NCBI GenBank assembly: GCA_045539315.1
Contig: JAZQFC010000022.1
Location: 1-15,565 of the forward strand
DNA: 15,565 bases
Direction of reading: 5' to 3'
Source: RUG11462 sp045539315
GTDB lineage: Bacteria; Bacillota; Clostridia; Oscillospirales; Acutalibacteraceae
Shown here: in pieces, positions 5,071 to 12,795 of the stretch
Position numbering within the stretch: position 1 is the first letter of the stretch
Layout: each line of letters starts with the position of its first letter
Made by a program: the position numbers and the translations under genes
The notes under the pieces: model-generated
Seen by the model: the letters and a program-made list of their open reading frames with translations, nothing else
The model's database searches: none
What the model was told of the DNA's origin: nothing

Positions 5071-5676
5071 ATGGGTAAGAAAAAATCAAATAATGAAGTT
5101 GCAGTAGAAACCATAATGAATAAATATGGTGGCTATTTTGATTATGATGCAATTAACCACACTTTATCTTTAATTAACCAAGATGATAAGGACAAAATAC
5201 CAGATTTAAGTAAACAAATTGTTAAAAATATTGCCGAATGGTCTTTAAATGGCGATGACAAACAAGAAATCGCTAAAAAGTTAGAAATGACACCTAAACA
5301 ATTTGAAACACTTTGCTCTTTGTGTCCTGTTTTAGTAATGGTAATGCAACAAGGAAAAGAATTAGCAAACATTATTATTACTGGATCATTGTATCAAACC
5401 GCTATTGGTGGGCAAATTATTCGCAGACAACAAATAATGAAAATTCGTGATTATGATGATGAAGGCAAAGTTATTGGCGAACATATAGAAAAAGTTTGGG
5501 TGGAAGAAGAATTACCACCTAATGCTCTTTTGTTAAAGTTCATTGCCGAAAAGAAATTTAGCGAAAAGTTTGGTAATGAAAAGACCGACCAAGACAAATT
5601 AATAAATGACACTATCAATAATATGACACCAGAAGAATTGAAAAAGTTTGAGGAATCATTAAATGGACAAAACTAG
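5071..5676 (+). CDS. terS: terminase small subunit
   Basis: 201-aa protein that fits the phage terminase small subunit: it recognises the packaging site and hands DNA to the large subunit. Residues ~50-85 form a helix-turn-helix (LNGDDKQEIAKKLEMTPKQF), followed by a helical oligomerisation part and a charged C-terminal tail. The PPNALLLKFIAEKKFSEKFG segment (149-168) is typical of TerS proteins, which often carry an ALLKFLLE...P-KYG-like motif. The start follows GAGGA at good spacing. The gene overlaps terL by 14 bp, the usual arrangement. Sequence similarity was judged by eye, but order and domain type make the call firm. Confidence 0.85.
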   Translation: MGKKKSNNEVAVETIMNKYGGYFDYDAINHTLSLINQDDKDKIPDLSKQIVKNIAEWSLNGDDKQEIAKKLEMTPKQFETLCSLCPVLVMVMQQGKELANIIITGSLYQTAIGGQIIRRQQIMKIRDYDDEGKVIGEHIEKVWVEEELPPNALLLKFIAEKKFSEKFGNEKTDQDKLINDTINNMTPEELKKFEESLNGQN

Positions 5677-8329
5677 AAAAGTATCTAATAACCAGTCTAT
5701 CCAAGAAATCTTTAATAAAAACGATATAAAAAACGAAAAGATTAAAAAAGAATTTGAGACAACCACTACTACTTTTGCTATGGAACAAGAAAAAAACCAA
5801 GATATGCAAAACCTTATTAATAATATGAGTGATGCCGAAAAGATAAGGGCATTAAAAAAGGTGCAATATCGTAAAGCTAAAGACAGATATGTTGATTATC
5901 TAAAATTAGTGTTTCCTACATATACATTTACCCCATTTCATATCTTTTTAGCGAAAATATGCCAAAGTGTAGTTGAGAAGATAGAAAGGGGCGAAGATGT
6001 CTTTGTTTGTATATCTTGCCCACCACAACACGGCAAAGGTTTCCCAATAGATACCCCCATACTAACTACAAAAGGGTGGAAAAAACATGGTGATTTAGTT
6101 GTTGGCGATTTTGTTTACAACGACAAAGGCGAACAAGTTATGGTGCTTGGGACACAAACACATTATATGCACCCTTGTTTAAAGATTACTTTTGCTAATG
6201 GTGAAAGCGAAATTGTTACAAGAGAGCATTTATGGAAAGTATATTTAGAAAAAGAACAAAGAATTAATGGAAAACATCATAATATAAGGGAAGAACACAT
6301 TTTAGAAACACAAGAATTAATGAAAATTTTGCCTAAATGTAGAAGAAGTCCTTATGTATTAATGAATTCTCCATTAAAAAACGAAGAAAAAGACTTGCTT
6401 ATTAACCCTTATATTTTAGGTTTGTGGCTAGGTGATGGAGTTTCCGCAAGTAATAATATTGTTGTTAGTGATGAAGATTTATCGTATGAATTAAATGCCA
6501 TAGGAATGAAAGAAAAATATTGTGTTAGAAAAGAAAAAAATAAACCAAATATTTCTTTTGTCGTTTTAGGAAAGCAACAAAAACAAACCAAAGAAAATTT
6601 ATATTGCAAATACGATTTTACCGAAAATCTTAAAAGACTTAATTTGTTAAAAAATAAACATATTCCAACCGAATATCTTTTGGCGAGTGAAAACCAAAGA
6701 TGGGAACTTTTAAGAGGTCTAATGGATACAGATGGATGTTGCGATAAAAAAGGAAATTGCGAATTCACTAATATTAATAAAAAACTTGCCTATGATGTAT
6801 ATACTTTATTGCATTCACTTGGCATAAAAGCGAGAATTGGTGAATATGATGCTAAATTATATGGCAGATACATTTCAAAAAAATATAGAGTTTCCTTTAA
6901 CCCAAATAAAAATGATGTTATTTTCTATATTCCTAGAAAACAACAAAGATTAGAAAATAAAGCAAAGAAAGATAGAGATGATAAATATAAATACTTTATT
7001 AAAACTATCGAAGAAGTTGATAATCAAATGGTTTCTTGCATACAAGTAGAAGATAGTATTTATTTGGCTGGCAAAGAATTAATACCAACACATAATAGCG
7101 AAACCATTACTAAAACTTTACCTAGTTGGTTTGTAGGAAGAAACCCAGATAGAAATGCAATTTTAGTTTCCTATAATGATGATTTCGCTAGTTTGTTCGG
7201 TGATGCTAATAGAAATAAGACCGAAGAATTTGGTAAAGATGTTTTTGGCATTGAAATTAGCGATAGCATGAATTCTAAAATGCAATACGAGATTAAAGGT
7301 CATCGCGGAGGTGTTATATCTCGTGGTTTTATGGGTGGTATTACCGGTAATGGTGGATCATTAATTGTTATTGATGACCCATATAAAAACTCTATTGAAG
7401 CAAATAACCCCACTATTAGACAACAAAAATTGCAAATTTATAAAGATAGTATTAGAACTCGTTGTAGAGGCAAAGGAAAAGGCATTATTGTTATTCAAAC
7501 TAGGTGGCACGAAGATGATTTAATCGGTGTGTTATCTAAACAAAGTGGTTGGTATTATATCAATATTCCTTGTTTATGCGATACCTCCCCAGATATTCAT
7601 TTGCATAGAAAACTTGGTGAAACATTATGTCCACAATTAGGTTTTGATGCTAAATGGGCAGAAGAAACTAAAAGAGAAGTGGGACTTAAAGTTTGGGAAG
7701 CACTATATCAAGGACACCCAACAATTGATGGTGGCGAAGTCTTTACAAGAGATATGATAAAGCATTATACAAAGCAAACTTTACCTAATGATTTCCAAGA
7801 AATTACGATGAGTTGCGACCTATCCTTTGGTGGAAAAGACAAGTCTAATGACCCTTGCGCTATTCAAGTATGGGGTAGAGTAGGGGCAAATCATTATCTA
7901 TTAAAGAGAATTAAAAAAAGACTTACATTTAATGAAATGTGTGATACGATTAAAATTGTAAGTGCAACTTACCCGACTTGTAGGCGAAAAATCGTTGAAA
8001 AGAAAGCAAATGGTCAAGCTATTATTGATAGTTTGAACAATGTTATTGGCGGTTTCGATGCTTACGATCCAAAAATGACCGACAAATATGGTAGAGCCAA
8101 TAGTGTTACTCCATATTTAGAAGCCGGTAATGTTTGGCTGCCAAGCGAAGAAATTGACCCAACCATAGGTGAAATGGAAGAAGAAATGATGAAATTCCCA
8201 AATGGCGCACACGATGATGAGGTTGATGCTATGACACAATATTTGGTTACTTACGAATATCACACAAGCGGTAGAGTTGAAACTAATAATAGTTTTATTA
8301 AATTCGTAAAGGCGGTAAGAGGTTATTAA
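5663..8329 (+). CDS. terL: terminase large subunit precursor with in-frame intein
   Basis: 888-aa precursor of the packaging motor. Removing the intein (residues 126-478) leaves a 535-aa terminase of normal length. ATPase: Walker A CPPQHGK (119-125) continues as SET (479-481) after splicing; Walker B SLIVIDD (566-572); a coupling-type motif QTRWHEDDL (612-620). Nuclease (RNase H-like): Asp719 in MSCDLSFGG, Glu779 in IVEKKANG, and HDDEVDAM (850-857). This layout fits the Terminase_6/psiM2 ORF9-type family. An uncommonly long polar N-terminal tail (about 60 residues) precedes the first conserved part. The start lies inside terS after GAGG. Because the intein separates the P-loop Lys from its Ser, the precursor should be inactive in packaging until splicing. 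Confidence 0.93.
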   Translation: MDKTRKVSNNQSIQEIFNKNDIKNEKIKKEFETTTTTFAMEQEKNQDMQNLINNMSDAEKIRALKKVQYRKAKDRYVDYLKLVFPTYTFTPFHIFLAKICQSVVEKIERGEDVFVCISCPPQHGKGFPIDTPILTTKGWKKHGDLVVGDFVYNDKGEQVMVLGTQTHYMHPCLKITFANGESEIVTREHLWKVYLEKEQRINGKHHNIREEHILETQELMKILPKCRRSPYVLMNSPLKNEEKDLLINPYILGLWLGDGVSASNNIVVSDEDLSYELNAIGMKEKYCVRKEKNKPNISFVVLGKQQKQTKENLYCKYDFTENLKRLNLLKNKHIPTEYLLASENQRWELLRGLMDTDGCCDKKGNCEFTNINKKLAYDVYTLLHSLGIKARIGEYDAKLYGRYISKKYRVSFNPNKNDVIFYIPRKQQRLENKAKKDRDDKYKYFIKTIEEVDNQMVSCIQVEDSIYLAGKELIPTHNSETITKTLPSWFVGRNPDRNAILVSYNDDFASLFGDANRNKTEEFGKDVFGIEISDSMNSKMQYEIKGHRGGVISRGFMGGITGNGGSLIVIDDPYKNSIEANNPTIRQQKLQIYKDSIRTRCRGKGKGIIVIQTRWHEDDLIGVLSKQSGWYYINIPCLCDTSPDIHLHRKLGETLCPQLGFDAKWAEETKREVGLKVWEALYQGHPTIDGGEVFTRDMIKHYTKQTLPNDFQEITMSCDLSFGGKDKSNDPCAIQVWGRVGANHYLLKRIKKRLTFNEMCDTIKIVSATYPTCRRKIVEKKANGQAIIDSLNNVIGGFDAYDPKMTDKYGRANSVTPYLEAGNVWLPSEEIDPTIGEMEEEMMKFPNGAHDDEVDAMTQYLVTYEYHTSGRVETNNSFIKFVKAVRGY
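6038..7096 (+). mobile_element. class 3-type intein with LAGLIDADG homing endonuclease
   Basis: 353 residues (126-478 of the precursor) flanked by PPQHGK and SET. Splicing block A begins with Gly126 (GFPIDTPILTTKGW) instead of Cys/Ser/Ala. Block B is TREHLW with Thr186, His189 and Trp191; block F has Cys459 in VSCIQVED; block G is PTHN (475-478) with Thr476, His477 and terminal Asn478; the +1 residue is Ser. Trp/Cys/Thr at these positions is the signature of class 3 inteins, which use the block F Cys as first nucleophile. The endonuclease has two motifs, YILGLWLGDG (250-259, Asp258) and LLRGLMDTDG (349-358, Asp357), both with their acidic residue, so it may still be active. Junctions were set by hand. 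Confidence 0.9.
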
Positions 8330-8331
8330 GT

Positions 8332-9903
8332 ATGATTAGAATGAATGTTAGTAAAGAAACATTAGAAAATGGAATTGGACTTGATAGAGTAGTCAAAGAT
8401 ATTATTTGGTATCAAATATTTTATAAAGATGCCATTGGTAAAGATATTAGATTAAAAAAACTACAAAGAGAAATGTATTACAACAAATACGAAAAACCTT
8501 TTCTTTTTAAAAAAATCAAACTTGAAACCACACATAATTTATTAAAACCACTTTGCGATACTGCTAAATCGACATTTTTAGGTAGAGTGCCAGATATTGT
8601 TTCTAATGGTAGTGAAAGCGAAAAAGAAAGAATTAGCAAATTTACTTTGTTGCAAAAACATAATGATTTTGAAGAAGAAATAGATAACACCGCTTTAGAA
8701 ATGGGAATTACTGGTAGTGGTTTCCTTTGTTTATATAACGAAGAAGGGGATAGTTTCCCAAAATATCGTTCATTAAATCCTTTATACACAAATGTTGTCT
8801 ATGATTGCTCTATCGCAATGAAAAGACTTTTTGCTTATACCATTTATTATGAGGCAATAGGAAATGAAGATGGAACAACTGGTAGATATGTATGTCTTAT
8901 CTATACCAAAGATAAGATTTATGCTTATTACACTCCTAATATTTCCATTGCTACTAAAGAAGCGTTTAGTATTTATCCACTTAATTTATTCTTAATTGAT
9001 GGTGCGAAATTAAGCAATGTTATGGAACATGGATTTAAAGATATTCCTATTATCGAATTCTTTAACAACAAAGGGTGCATTAGTGATTGCCAACCAGCAT
9101 TATTCCAAATTGCTTTATATAGTTCTTTGCAAAATAATCGTTTCCAAAATGTTGATGACATTATGAACTATCTATTGTTTATCAAAAATGCAAGATTAGG
9201 AAACGATAAAGAAGCCGAAGCTGCTATTGAACTTATTAAAAGACATAGAGTTTTACCACTTGAAGGTGAAAATGTTGATGCCAAGTTCTTATCAAATCCA
9301 TTAAATCAAACCGATATTCAAAAATTAGCAGATGATTATAAAAACGAAATTCATTACATCACTCATATTCCAGACTTTATGAGTTATGATTTCACACAAA
9401 ATGCAAGTGATCCAGTTCTTAAAGCCAAGACCAAACCATTGCTTGATTTATGTTTAGAAAAAGAAAAATGGTTTAACAAAGGTTATATGATTATGCTAGA
9501 TTTGACACTAGACTTTGTTAAGAAAAATGACAAAAGATTATATGAGAAAGTCAAATTTGATTTAGATAATATTGATTTAGTTTACACACATACATTGCCT
9601 AGTAATGATACCGATATGGTTAACAATATTGTTAATCTTGGAAATCAAGGTTTAGACAATCCAAGAGTTACATTACAAGGTTTATCATTTATTCCTAATG
9701 TTGATGAGTATATGAAAGGTGTTAAGACTTGGAATGATTATGTTGACAACCGTAAAAAAACTAATGAAAATAATAATAAGGGGTTAAATCAAACGAATTT
9801 AAACCGCCAAAACGAAACACCACAAACAAAAAATGAGATGGATAATAAAACCAATTTCATTAAAGGTGTTTCGCAAGATTTAAGTGTTAACAAAGTAGAG
9901 TAA
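8332..9903 (+). CDS. portal protein (SPP1 gp6-like)
   Basis: 523-aa protein following terL after 2 bp, the canonical portal position. The portal is the dodecameric ring at one capsid vertex through which DNA passes. Residues ~65-92 (THNLLKPLCDTAKSTFLGRV) match the conserved N-terminal segment of SPP1 gp6-type portals, where a helix is followed by a G-x-P-like turn. The length is typical. The C-terminal ~45 residues are Asn/Lys/Gln-rich and low in complexity, a usual variable tail. The first ATG (8332) has AAGAGGT upstream inside terL; a second ATG at 8341 is possible. No frameshift or insertion is seen. Confidence 0.88.
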   Translation: MIRMNVSKETLENGIGLDRVVKDIIWYQIFYKDAIGKDIRLKKLQREMYYNKYEKPFLFKKIKLETTHNLLKPLCDTAKSTFLGRVPDIVSNGSESEKERISKFTLLQKHNDFEEEIDNTALEMGITGSGFLCLYNEEGDSFPKYRSLNPLYTNVVYDCSIAMKRLFAYTIYYEAIGNEDGTTGRYVCLIYTKDKIYAYYTPNISIATKEAFSIYPLNLFLIDGAKLSNVMEHGFKDIPIIEFFNNKGCISDCQPALFQIALYSSLQNNRFQNVDDIMNYLLFIKNARLGNDKEAEAAIELIKRHRVLPLEGENVDAKFLSNPLNQTDIQKLADDYKNEIHYITHIPDFMSYDFTQNASDPVLKAKTKPLLDLCLEKEKWFNKGYMIMLDLTLDFVKKNDKRLYEKVKFDLDNIDLVYTHTLPSNDTDMVNNIVNLGNQGLDNPRVTLQGLSFIPNVDEYMKGVKTWNDYVDNRKKTNENNNKGLNQTNLNRQNETPQTKNEMDNKTNFIKGVSQDLSVNKVE

Positions 9904-9984
9904 TCTACCGAGATAAGGTTTCCTACTTTCCTTAAAGTAGAGTGGCATTTTGCCAATTTAAGCAACCTTGGTGCTTTATCCAAG
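9892..9984 (+). ncRNA. candidate structured leader between portal and scaffold
   Basis: The 96-bp gap folds repeatedly. CTACTTT (9923-9929) pairs with AAAGTAG (9934-9940); TGGCA (9943-9947) with TGCCA (9951-9955); and AAGGTT (9915-9920) with AACCTT (9964-9969) closes both into a three-way junction. AAAGTAGAGT is duplicated (9892-9901 and 9934-9943), so CTACTTT has two possible partners. A competing hairpin CTTGG/CCAAG (9967-9971 with 9980-9984) sits just upstream of the scaffold ribosome binding site. It may set the scaffold-to-portal ratio or be processed; no known RNA family is recognised. Confidence 0.45.
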
Positions 9985-9999
9985 AGAGGAGAATAAGGT

Positions 10000-10506
10000 A
10001 TGGAAAAAGAATTACCAAAAACCGAACAAGAACTCAATGACTATGTTGAGGCAAAAGTTCAAGAAAAGGCAGCCGAAATGGAAGCCAAACACAATGGTCA
10101 AATGGCTAATCTTCGTAAAAAATACGATGATGACTTAAAAAAAGCCAAAGAGCAAGCCGGTTTAACGGCAGAGCAACTTGCCCAAGAAAAAGTCAAAGAG
10201 CAATATGAAGCTGACCAAAAGGAATTAAGTGAACTTCGTTCTTACAAAAAGGCAAACGAAATTTCCCAAAAGTTAGCAAAAGAGGGATTGCCAAACTATT
10301 TCAAAAATGACACGAGATTACTCAATGCCGAAGAAGGCGATATAGACAAAGTAATCAAAGAAGTTAAAAAGGAATATGAAGCAACTCTCCCAAAAGGTGC
10401 TACCCATTCAACAGTAGTGCAAACTGCACAAGGTGCGAAATCAACTAATGATAAAACGCAACTATATGAAGATGTGGGTAATGCCATTAAAGGTGCGTTA
10501 GGTTAA
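10000..10506 (+). CDS. capsid scaffolding protein
   Basis: 168-aa, highly charged, almost entirely helical protein between portal and major capsid genes, the standard scaffold position. Residues ~10-95 form a long coiled coil rich in Lys/Glu/Ala/Gln, followed by a short domain (about 95-130) with GLPNYFKNDTRLLNAEEGDI. The latter resembles the C-terminal part of DUF4355/GP20-type phage scaffolds. Scaffolds guide capsid protein into a closed shell and then leave. A good AGAGGAG precedes the start. No protease gene is seen nearby, so it may exit intact. Confidence 0.85.
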   Translation: MEKELPKTEQELNDYVEAKVQEKAAEMEAKHNGQMANLRKKYDDDLKKAKEQAGLTAEQLAQEKVKEQYEADQKELSELRSYKKANEISQKLAKEGLPNYFKNDTRLLNAEEGDIDKVIKEVKKEYEATLPKGATHSTVVQTAQGAKSTNDKTQLYEDVGNAIKGALG

Positions 10507-10508
10507 TA

Positions 10509-10537
10509 CCTTTCGCTAAAAGCCATTATATGAAAGG
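10509..10537 (+). promoter_or_regulatory. hairpin able to cover the capsid gene ribosome binding site
   Basis: CCTTTC (10509-10514) is complementary to GAAAGG (10532-10537), which is part of the AAAGGAG of the major capsid gene. It is only 6 bp and may be coincidental, but it would couple capsid translation to passage of ribosomes finishing the scaffold gene. Confidence 0.25.
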
Positions 10538-10546
10538 AGAAAAAAT

Positions 10547-11497
10547 ATGGCGATTAATTCCGTTTCTAACAACAGTGTTGTTTTACCAGTAGAATATGGT
10601 AGAGAAATTATCCGTGGTGTTGTAGGTCGTTCCAAAGCCCTTGAATTAGGTAGAAGATTACCTGATATGAGAGGCAAAACTTACAAATTAAATGTCTTAT
10701 CTCATTTACCCGTTGCCGGTTGGGTTAAAAACCAAGCAACCCCAGCCAATGCCGATGAGCCAGAAATCAAAAACAAACCAATTTCTTATTTAGCATTTGA
10801 AGGTGTTGACCTTGTTGCCGAAGAAATTGCTGTTATCGTTCCTGTTTCTATCAATACCTTAAACGATGTCGAAGATTTTGGTATTGAATTAATGCCAGAA
10901 ATTACCGAACAAGTTGTTGGTGCTTTCCAACAAGTGTTAGATTCCACCATTTTGTTTGGAACTAATAGTCCTTGGACTGGTTATACTGGTATCGTTGCTG
11001 GTGCTACCACCGCTGGTGCAACAGTAGCTTGGGATGGCACTGCTGGTTTATCTTTCTACAATGCTATCAATGAAGCAATGGAATATGTTGAAAACAGTGG
11101 TTATGTCCCAACTGCTATTCTCGGTGGTCCATCCTTAAATAGCGCTTTCCGTGCTACAATTACCAGTCTTGGTGTTTTAGCTGGAGACCAAGGACAAATC
11201 GGTGCTTTACCAAGACATATTGATTTAACCGGTGGTTTCGACCAATCGACAGCATTTGCTATCGTTGGCGATTTCCGTTATCTCGTTTATTCTTTCCGCG
11301 AAGAAATCTCTATGAGAGTTTTATATGAAGCAACCCTCAAAGACCCTGCAACCGGAACAGAACTTTACAATCTTGCACAACAAGATATGATTGGTTTAAG
11401 ATTTACAATGCGTTTAGGCGCTGCGTTAGCTAACCCAGTCAACAGAGTTAACGGTGGTGCTACTCGTTATCCATTTGCTGTTATCACCAAAGAATAA
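10547..11497 (+). CDS. major capsid protein (HK97 fold)
   Basis: 316-aa protein after the scaffold, with an excellent AAAGGAG. The sequence is typical of HK97-fold shells: a short N-terminal arm, VVGRSKALELGRRLPDMRGK, a long E-loop-like strand pair with LPVAGWVKNQATPANADEPE, a P-domain with the AEEIAVIVPVSINTLNDVED segment, and a C-terminal A-domain with a variable loop (about 220-260) ending in IGLRFTMRLGAALANP. It begins directly with the mature-like domain: there is no long N-terminal delta domain, consistent with a separate scaffold gene. Followed by a terminator, as expected for the most abundant transcript. Confidence 0.93.
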   Translation: MAINSVSNNSVVLPVEYGREIIRGVVGRSKALELGRRLPDMRGKTYKLNVLSHLPVAGWVKNQATPANADEPEIKNKPISYLAFEGVDLVAEEIAVIVPVSINTLNDVEDFGIELMPEITEQVVGAFQQVLDSTILFGTNSPWTGYTGIVAGATTAGATVAWDGTAGLSFYNAINEAMEYVENSGYVPTAILGGPSLNSAFRATITSLGVLAGDQGQIGALPRHIDLTGGFDQSTAFAIVGDFRYLVYSFREEISMRVLYEATLKDPATGTELYNLAQQDMIGLRFTMRLGAALANPVNRVNGGATRYPFAVITKE

Positions 11498-11514
11498 GGA
11501 GAGAATCCAATATT

Positions 11515-11547
11515 AAGAAACTCACAATTAAGTGGGTTTCTTTTTTT
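11515..11547 (+). terminator. Rho-independent terminator after major capsid gene
   Basis: AAGAAACTCAC (11515-11525) pairs with GTGGGTTTCTT (11532-11542), 11 bp with one G.U and a 6-nt loop, then a T-tract to 11547. Confidence 0.9.
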
Positions 11548-11558
11548 ATGCAATGGTG

Positions 11559-11564
11559 TATAAT
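11559..11564 (+). promoter_or_regulatory. -10 box upstream of the 165-aa cassette gene
   Basis: TATAAT lies 12 bp after the capsid terminator's T-tract and 31 bp before the next start. No good -35 box is found (the region falls in the terminator stem). It is needed if the terminator is efficient. Confidence 0.45.
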
Positions 11565-11594
11565 AATGGCAACGAGATGTAAAGGATACAGATT

Positions 11595-12092
11595 ATGACA
11601 ATTGAAGAAAACAAAAAGGTCAATAACCAAAAACAAAACTTAAAAAAGATTTTTGTTTCTATGCTTGAAACTAATATTGCGATTATGAAATTGCAAATTA
11701 CACTAACAAACAAAGAAGAAGAAATTAAAGGTCTTAAAAGATTTATTAAGGAAAGCAAGAAAGCCATTGATATTATTAATAGCGTTTCTCACTATGAAAT
11801 CTTAATTAGTTTATATAACACATTTATTAATGGCAAAGAGACATATTTTGTTACACTTTGCAAAACTGTAAACAATAAAAAAACAATTGTGCATTGGGAT
11901 AGAACAAAAAAAGGTTTCCAAGAATTTAATAAATTAGAAGTGGAAGCCAAAGCCAAAAGCAAAGCCGAATATGAAAAGAAACTAAAAGAGAAAGAAATGA
12001 TAGAAAAAGCCAAGCAAGAAGGCAAGAAAGTTGAAATGGTTTATGTTGATGGCAAATTGCAACCAAGAATTGTTGATGAACAAATAAACTAA
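11595..12092 (+). CDS. charged coiled-coil protein, cassette between capsid and connector genes
   Basis: Unrecognised 165-aa protein, Lys/Glu-rich, with a long N-terminal helix (about 5-60), a beta-like centre (about 65-105, including YEILISLYNTFINGKETYFV) and a second charged helix (about 113-145) that ends in a short VYVDGKLQPRIVDEQ tail. It has no signal peptide or membrane segment. It has its own AAAGGA, an upstream -10 box and terminators on both sides, so it is an independent transcription unit placed between two structural modules, which is how morons (extra genes inserted between phage modules) look. It could be a capsid-associated or host-directed accessory protein; neither is shown. 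Confidence 0.75.
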   Translation: MTIEENKKVNNQKQNLKKIFVSMLETNIAIMKLQITLTNKEEEIKGLKRFIKESKKAIDIINSVSHYEILISLYNTFINGKETYFVTLCKTVNNKKTIVHWDRTKKGFQEFNKLEVEAKAKSKAEYEKKLKEKEMIEKAKQEGKKVEMVYVDGKLQPRIVDEQIN

Positions 12093-12099
12093 TAATAAA

Positions 12100-12126
12100 G
12101 GCAAGTTCTAACACTTGCCCTTTTTT
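12100..12126 (+). terminator. Rho-independent terminator after the coiled-coil gene
   Basis: GGCAAGT (12100-12106) pairs with ACTTGCC (12113-12119) around a 6-nt loop, then CTTTTTT. Its 3' arm contains the -35 box of the next promoter (TTGCCC, 12115-12120). Confidence 0.85.
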
Positions 12127-12143
12127 ATATTGTGCTTTATAAT
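12115..12143 (+). promoter_or_regulatory. promoter for the structured RNA and HNH gene
   Basis: TTGCCC (12115-12120), 17-bp spacer and perfect TATAAT (12138-12143). The predicted start, about 12149-12150, coincides with the first base pair of the pseudoknot described next. Confidence 0.6.
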
Positions 12144-12148
12144 AAATA

Positions 12149-12244
12149 TGCGACCAATGGTTATATTAAGAACTCTTTTTAGGGTATGTGTGGGCTATTG
12201 GTCGCAAACATATAACTGCATATATCCTAGAAAGAGTTTTTAAT
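12149..12244 (+). ncRNA. candidate pseudoknotted leader RNA before the HNH endonuclease gene
   Basis: Bases 12165-12191 pair with 12218-12244 without interruption: 27 bp including five G.U pairs, enclosing a 26-nt loop. Within that loop ATTGGTCGCA (12197-12206) is the exact complement of TGCGACCAAT (12149-12158) at the predicted 5' end of the transcript, giving a 10-bp stem that crosses the long hairpin: an H-type pseudoknot. ATATAAC in the loop (12210-12216) can also pair with GTTATAT (12160-12166) as an alternative. The AAAGGAG of the HNH gene follows the structure immediately (12246-12252). It may control HNH translation or be an RNA with its own role. No group I or group II intron core was seen. 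Confidence 0.65.
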
Positions 12245-12258
12245 TAAAGGAGATATTT

Positions 12259-12744
12259 ATGGAAGAAATTTGGAAAGATATAAAAGGTTACGAAGGTTTA
12301 TACCAAGTTAGCAATTTTGGTAATATTAGAAATAGTAATTTCAAATTGTTAAAAACTAGTGGAAAAAGGTATTTAAAAGTAGGACTTACAAAAAACAAGA
12401 AATGCAAATTCGTAGATGTCCATCGGTTAGTTGCGATTGCTTTTGTTCCAAATTTATATAATAAATCGCAAGTAAATCATAAAAACGGAAATAAAAAAGA
12501 CAATAGATTTAATAATTTAGAATGGTGTTCGCCAAAGGAAAATATTAACCACGCATTTTCAAATAATTTGATAAAAACAAGAAAAAAAGTTGCTCAATTA
12601 GATAAAAACAATAATGTTTTAAATATTTTTAGTAGTTTGACAGATGCTCATAGAAGCACACTAATAAATTGTGGAAGTATATGTTCTGCATTAAAAGGAA
12701 GGCAAAAATATGCAGGTGGTTTTAAATGGAAGTATCAAAAGTGA
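12259..12744 (+). CDS. free-standing HNH homing endonuclease (NUMOD4-HNH-NUMOD1)
   Basis: 161-aa phage homing endonuclease. Residues 2-24 (EEIWKDIKGYEGLYQVSNFG) are a NUMOD4 DNA-contact motif. The HNH_3 nuclease core spans about 52-98: VHRLVAIAF with His55, VNHKNGNKKDNRFNNLEW with His74, and ENINHAF with His98. The C-terminal part (110-160; VAQLDKNNNVLNIFSSLTDA, then GGFKWKY) fits a NUMOD1-type DNA-binding module. Such enzymes nick or cut a specific site, usually in a conserved phage gene, and spread by repair. The gene is not inside an intron that I can detect. It is preceded by its own promoter and structured leader, and ends in TGA inside a small hairpin. All expected His residues are present, so it may be active. 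Confidence 0.92.
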   Translation: MEEIWKDIKGYEGLYQVSNFGNIRNSNFKLLKTSGKRYLKVGLTKNKKCKFVDVHRLVAIAFVPNLYNKSQVNHKNGNKKDNRFNNLEWCSPKENINHAFSNNLIKTRKKVAQLDKNNNVLNIFSSLTDAHRSTLINCGSICSALKGRQKYAGGFKWKYQK

Positions 12745-12752
12745 TACTTTTA
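12730..12752 (+). terminator. weak hairpin at the end of the HNH gene
   Basis: AAGTATC (12730-12736) pairs with GATACTT (12743-12749), loop AAAAGT, then TT. It overlaps the stop codon and its U-tract is short, so termination is uncertain. Confidence 0.35.
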
Positions 12753-12766
12753 GCTTGTCTTTTTGT

Positions 12767-12795
12767 TTGTCTTTTCGTTGTTCATTATTTATAAT
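12767..12795 (+). promoter_or_regulatory. promoter for the connector/tail genes
   Basis: TTGTCT (12767-12772), 17-bp spacer, TATAAT (12790-12795), 24 bp before the connector gene's start. It restarts transcription after the two inserted cassettes. Confidence 0.5.

Noticed and set aside
12149..12744. Structured RNA plus HNH as an IscB/IsrB-type RNA-guided system
   Set aside because: The protein is a 161-aa NUMOD4-HNH-NUMOD1 enzyme with no RuvC-like parts.
3276..12744. Use of TGA as Trp (Mollicutes code)
   Set aside because: Two genes end in TGA (one within an ATGA overlap) and every Trp checked in the window uses TGG; no internal TGA is needed.
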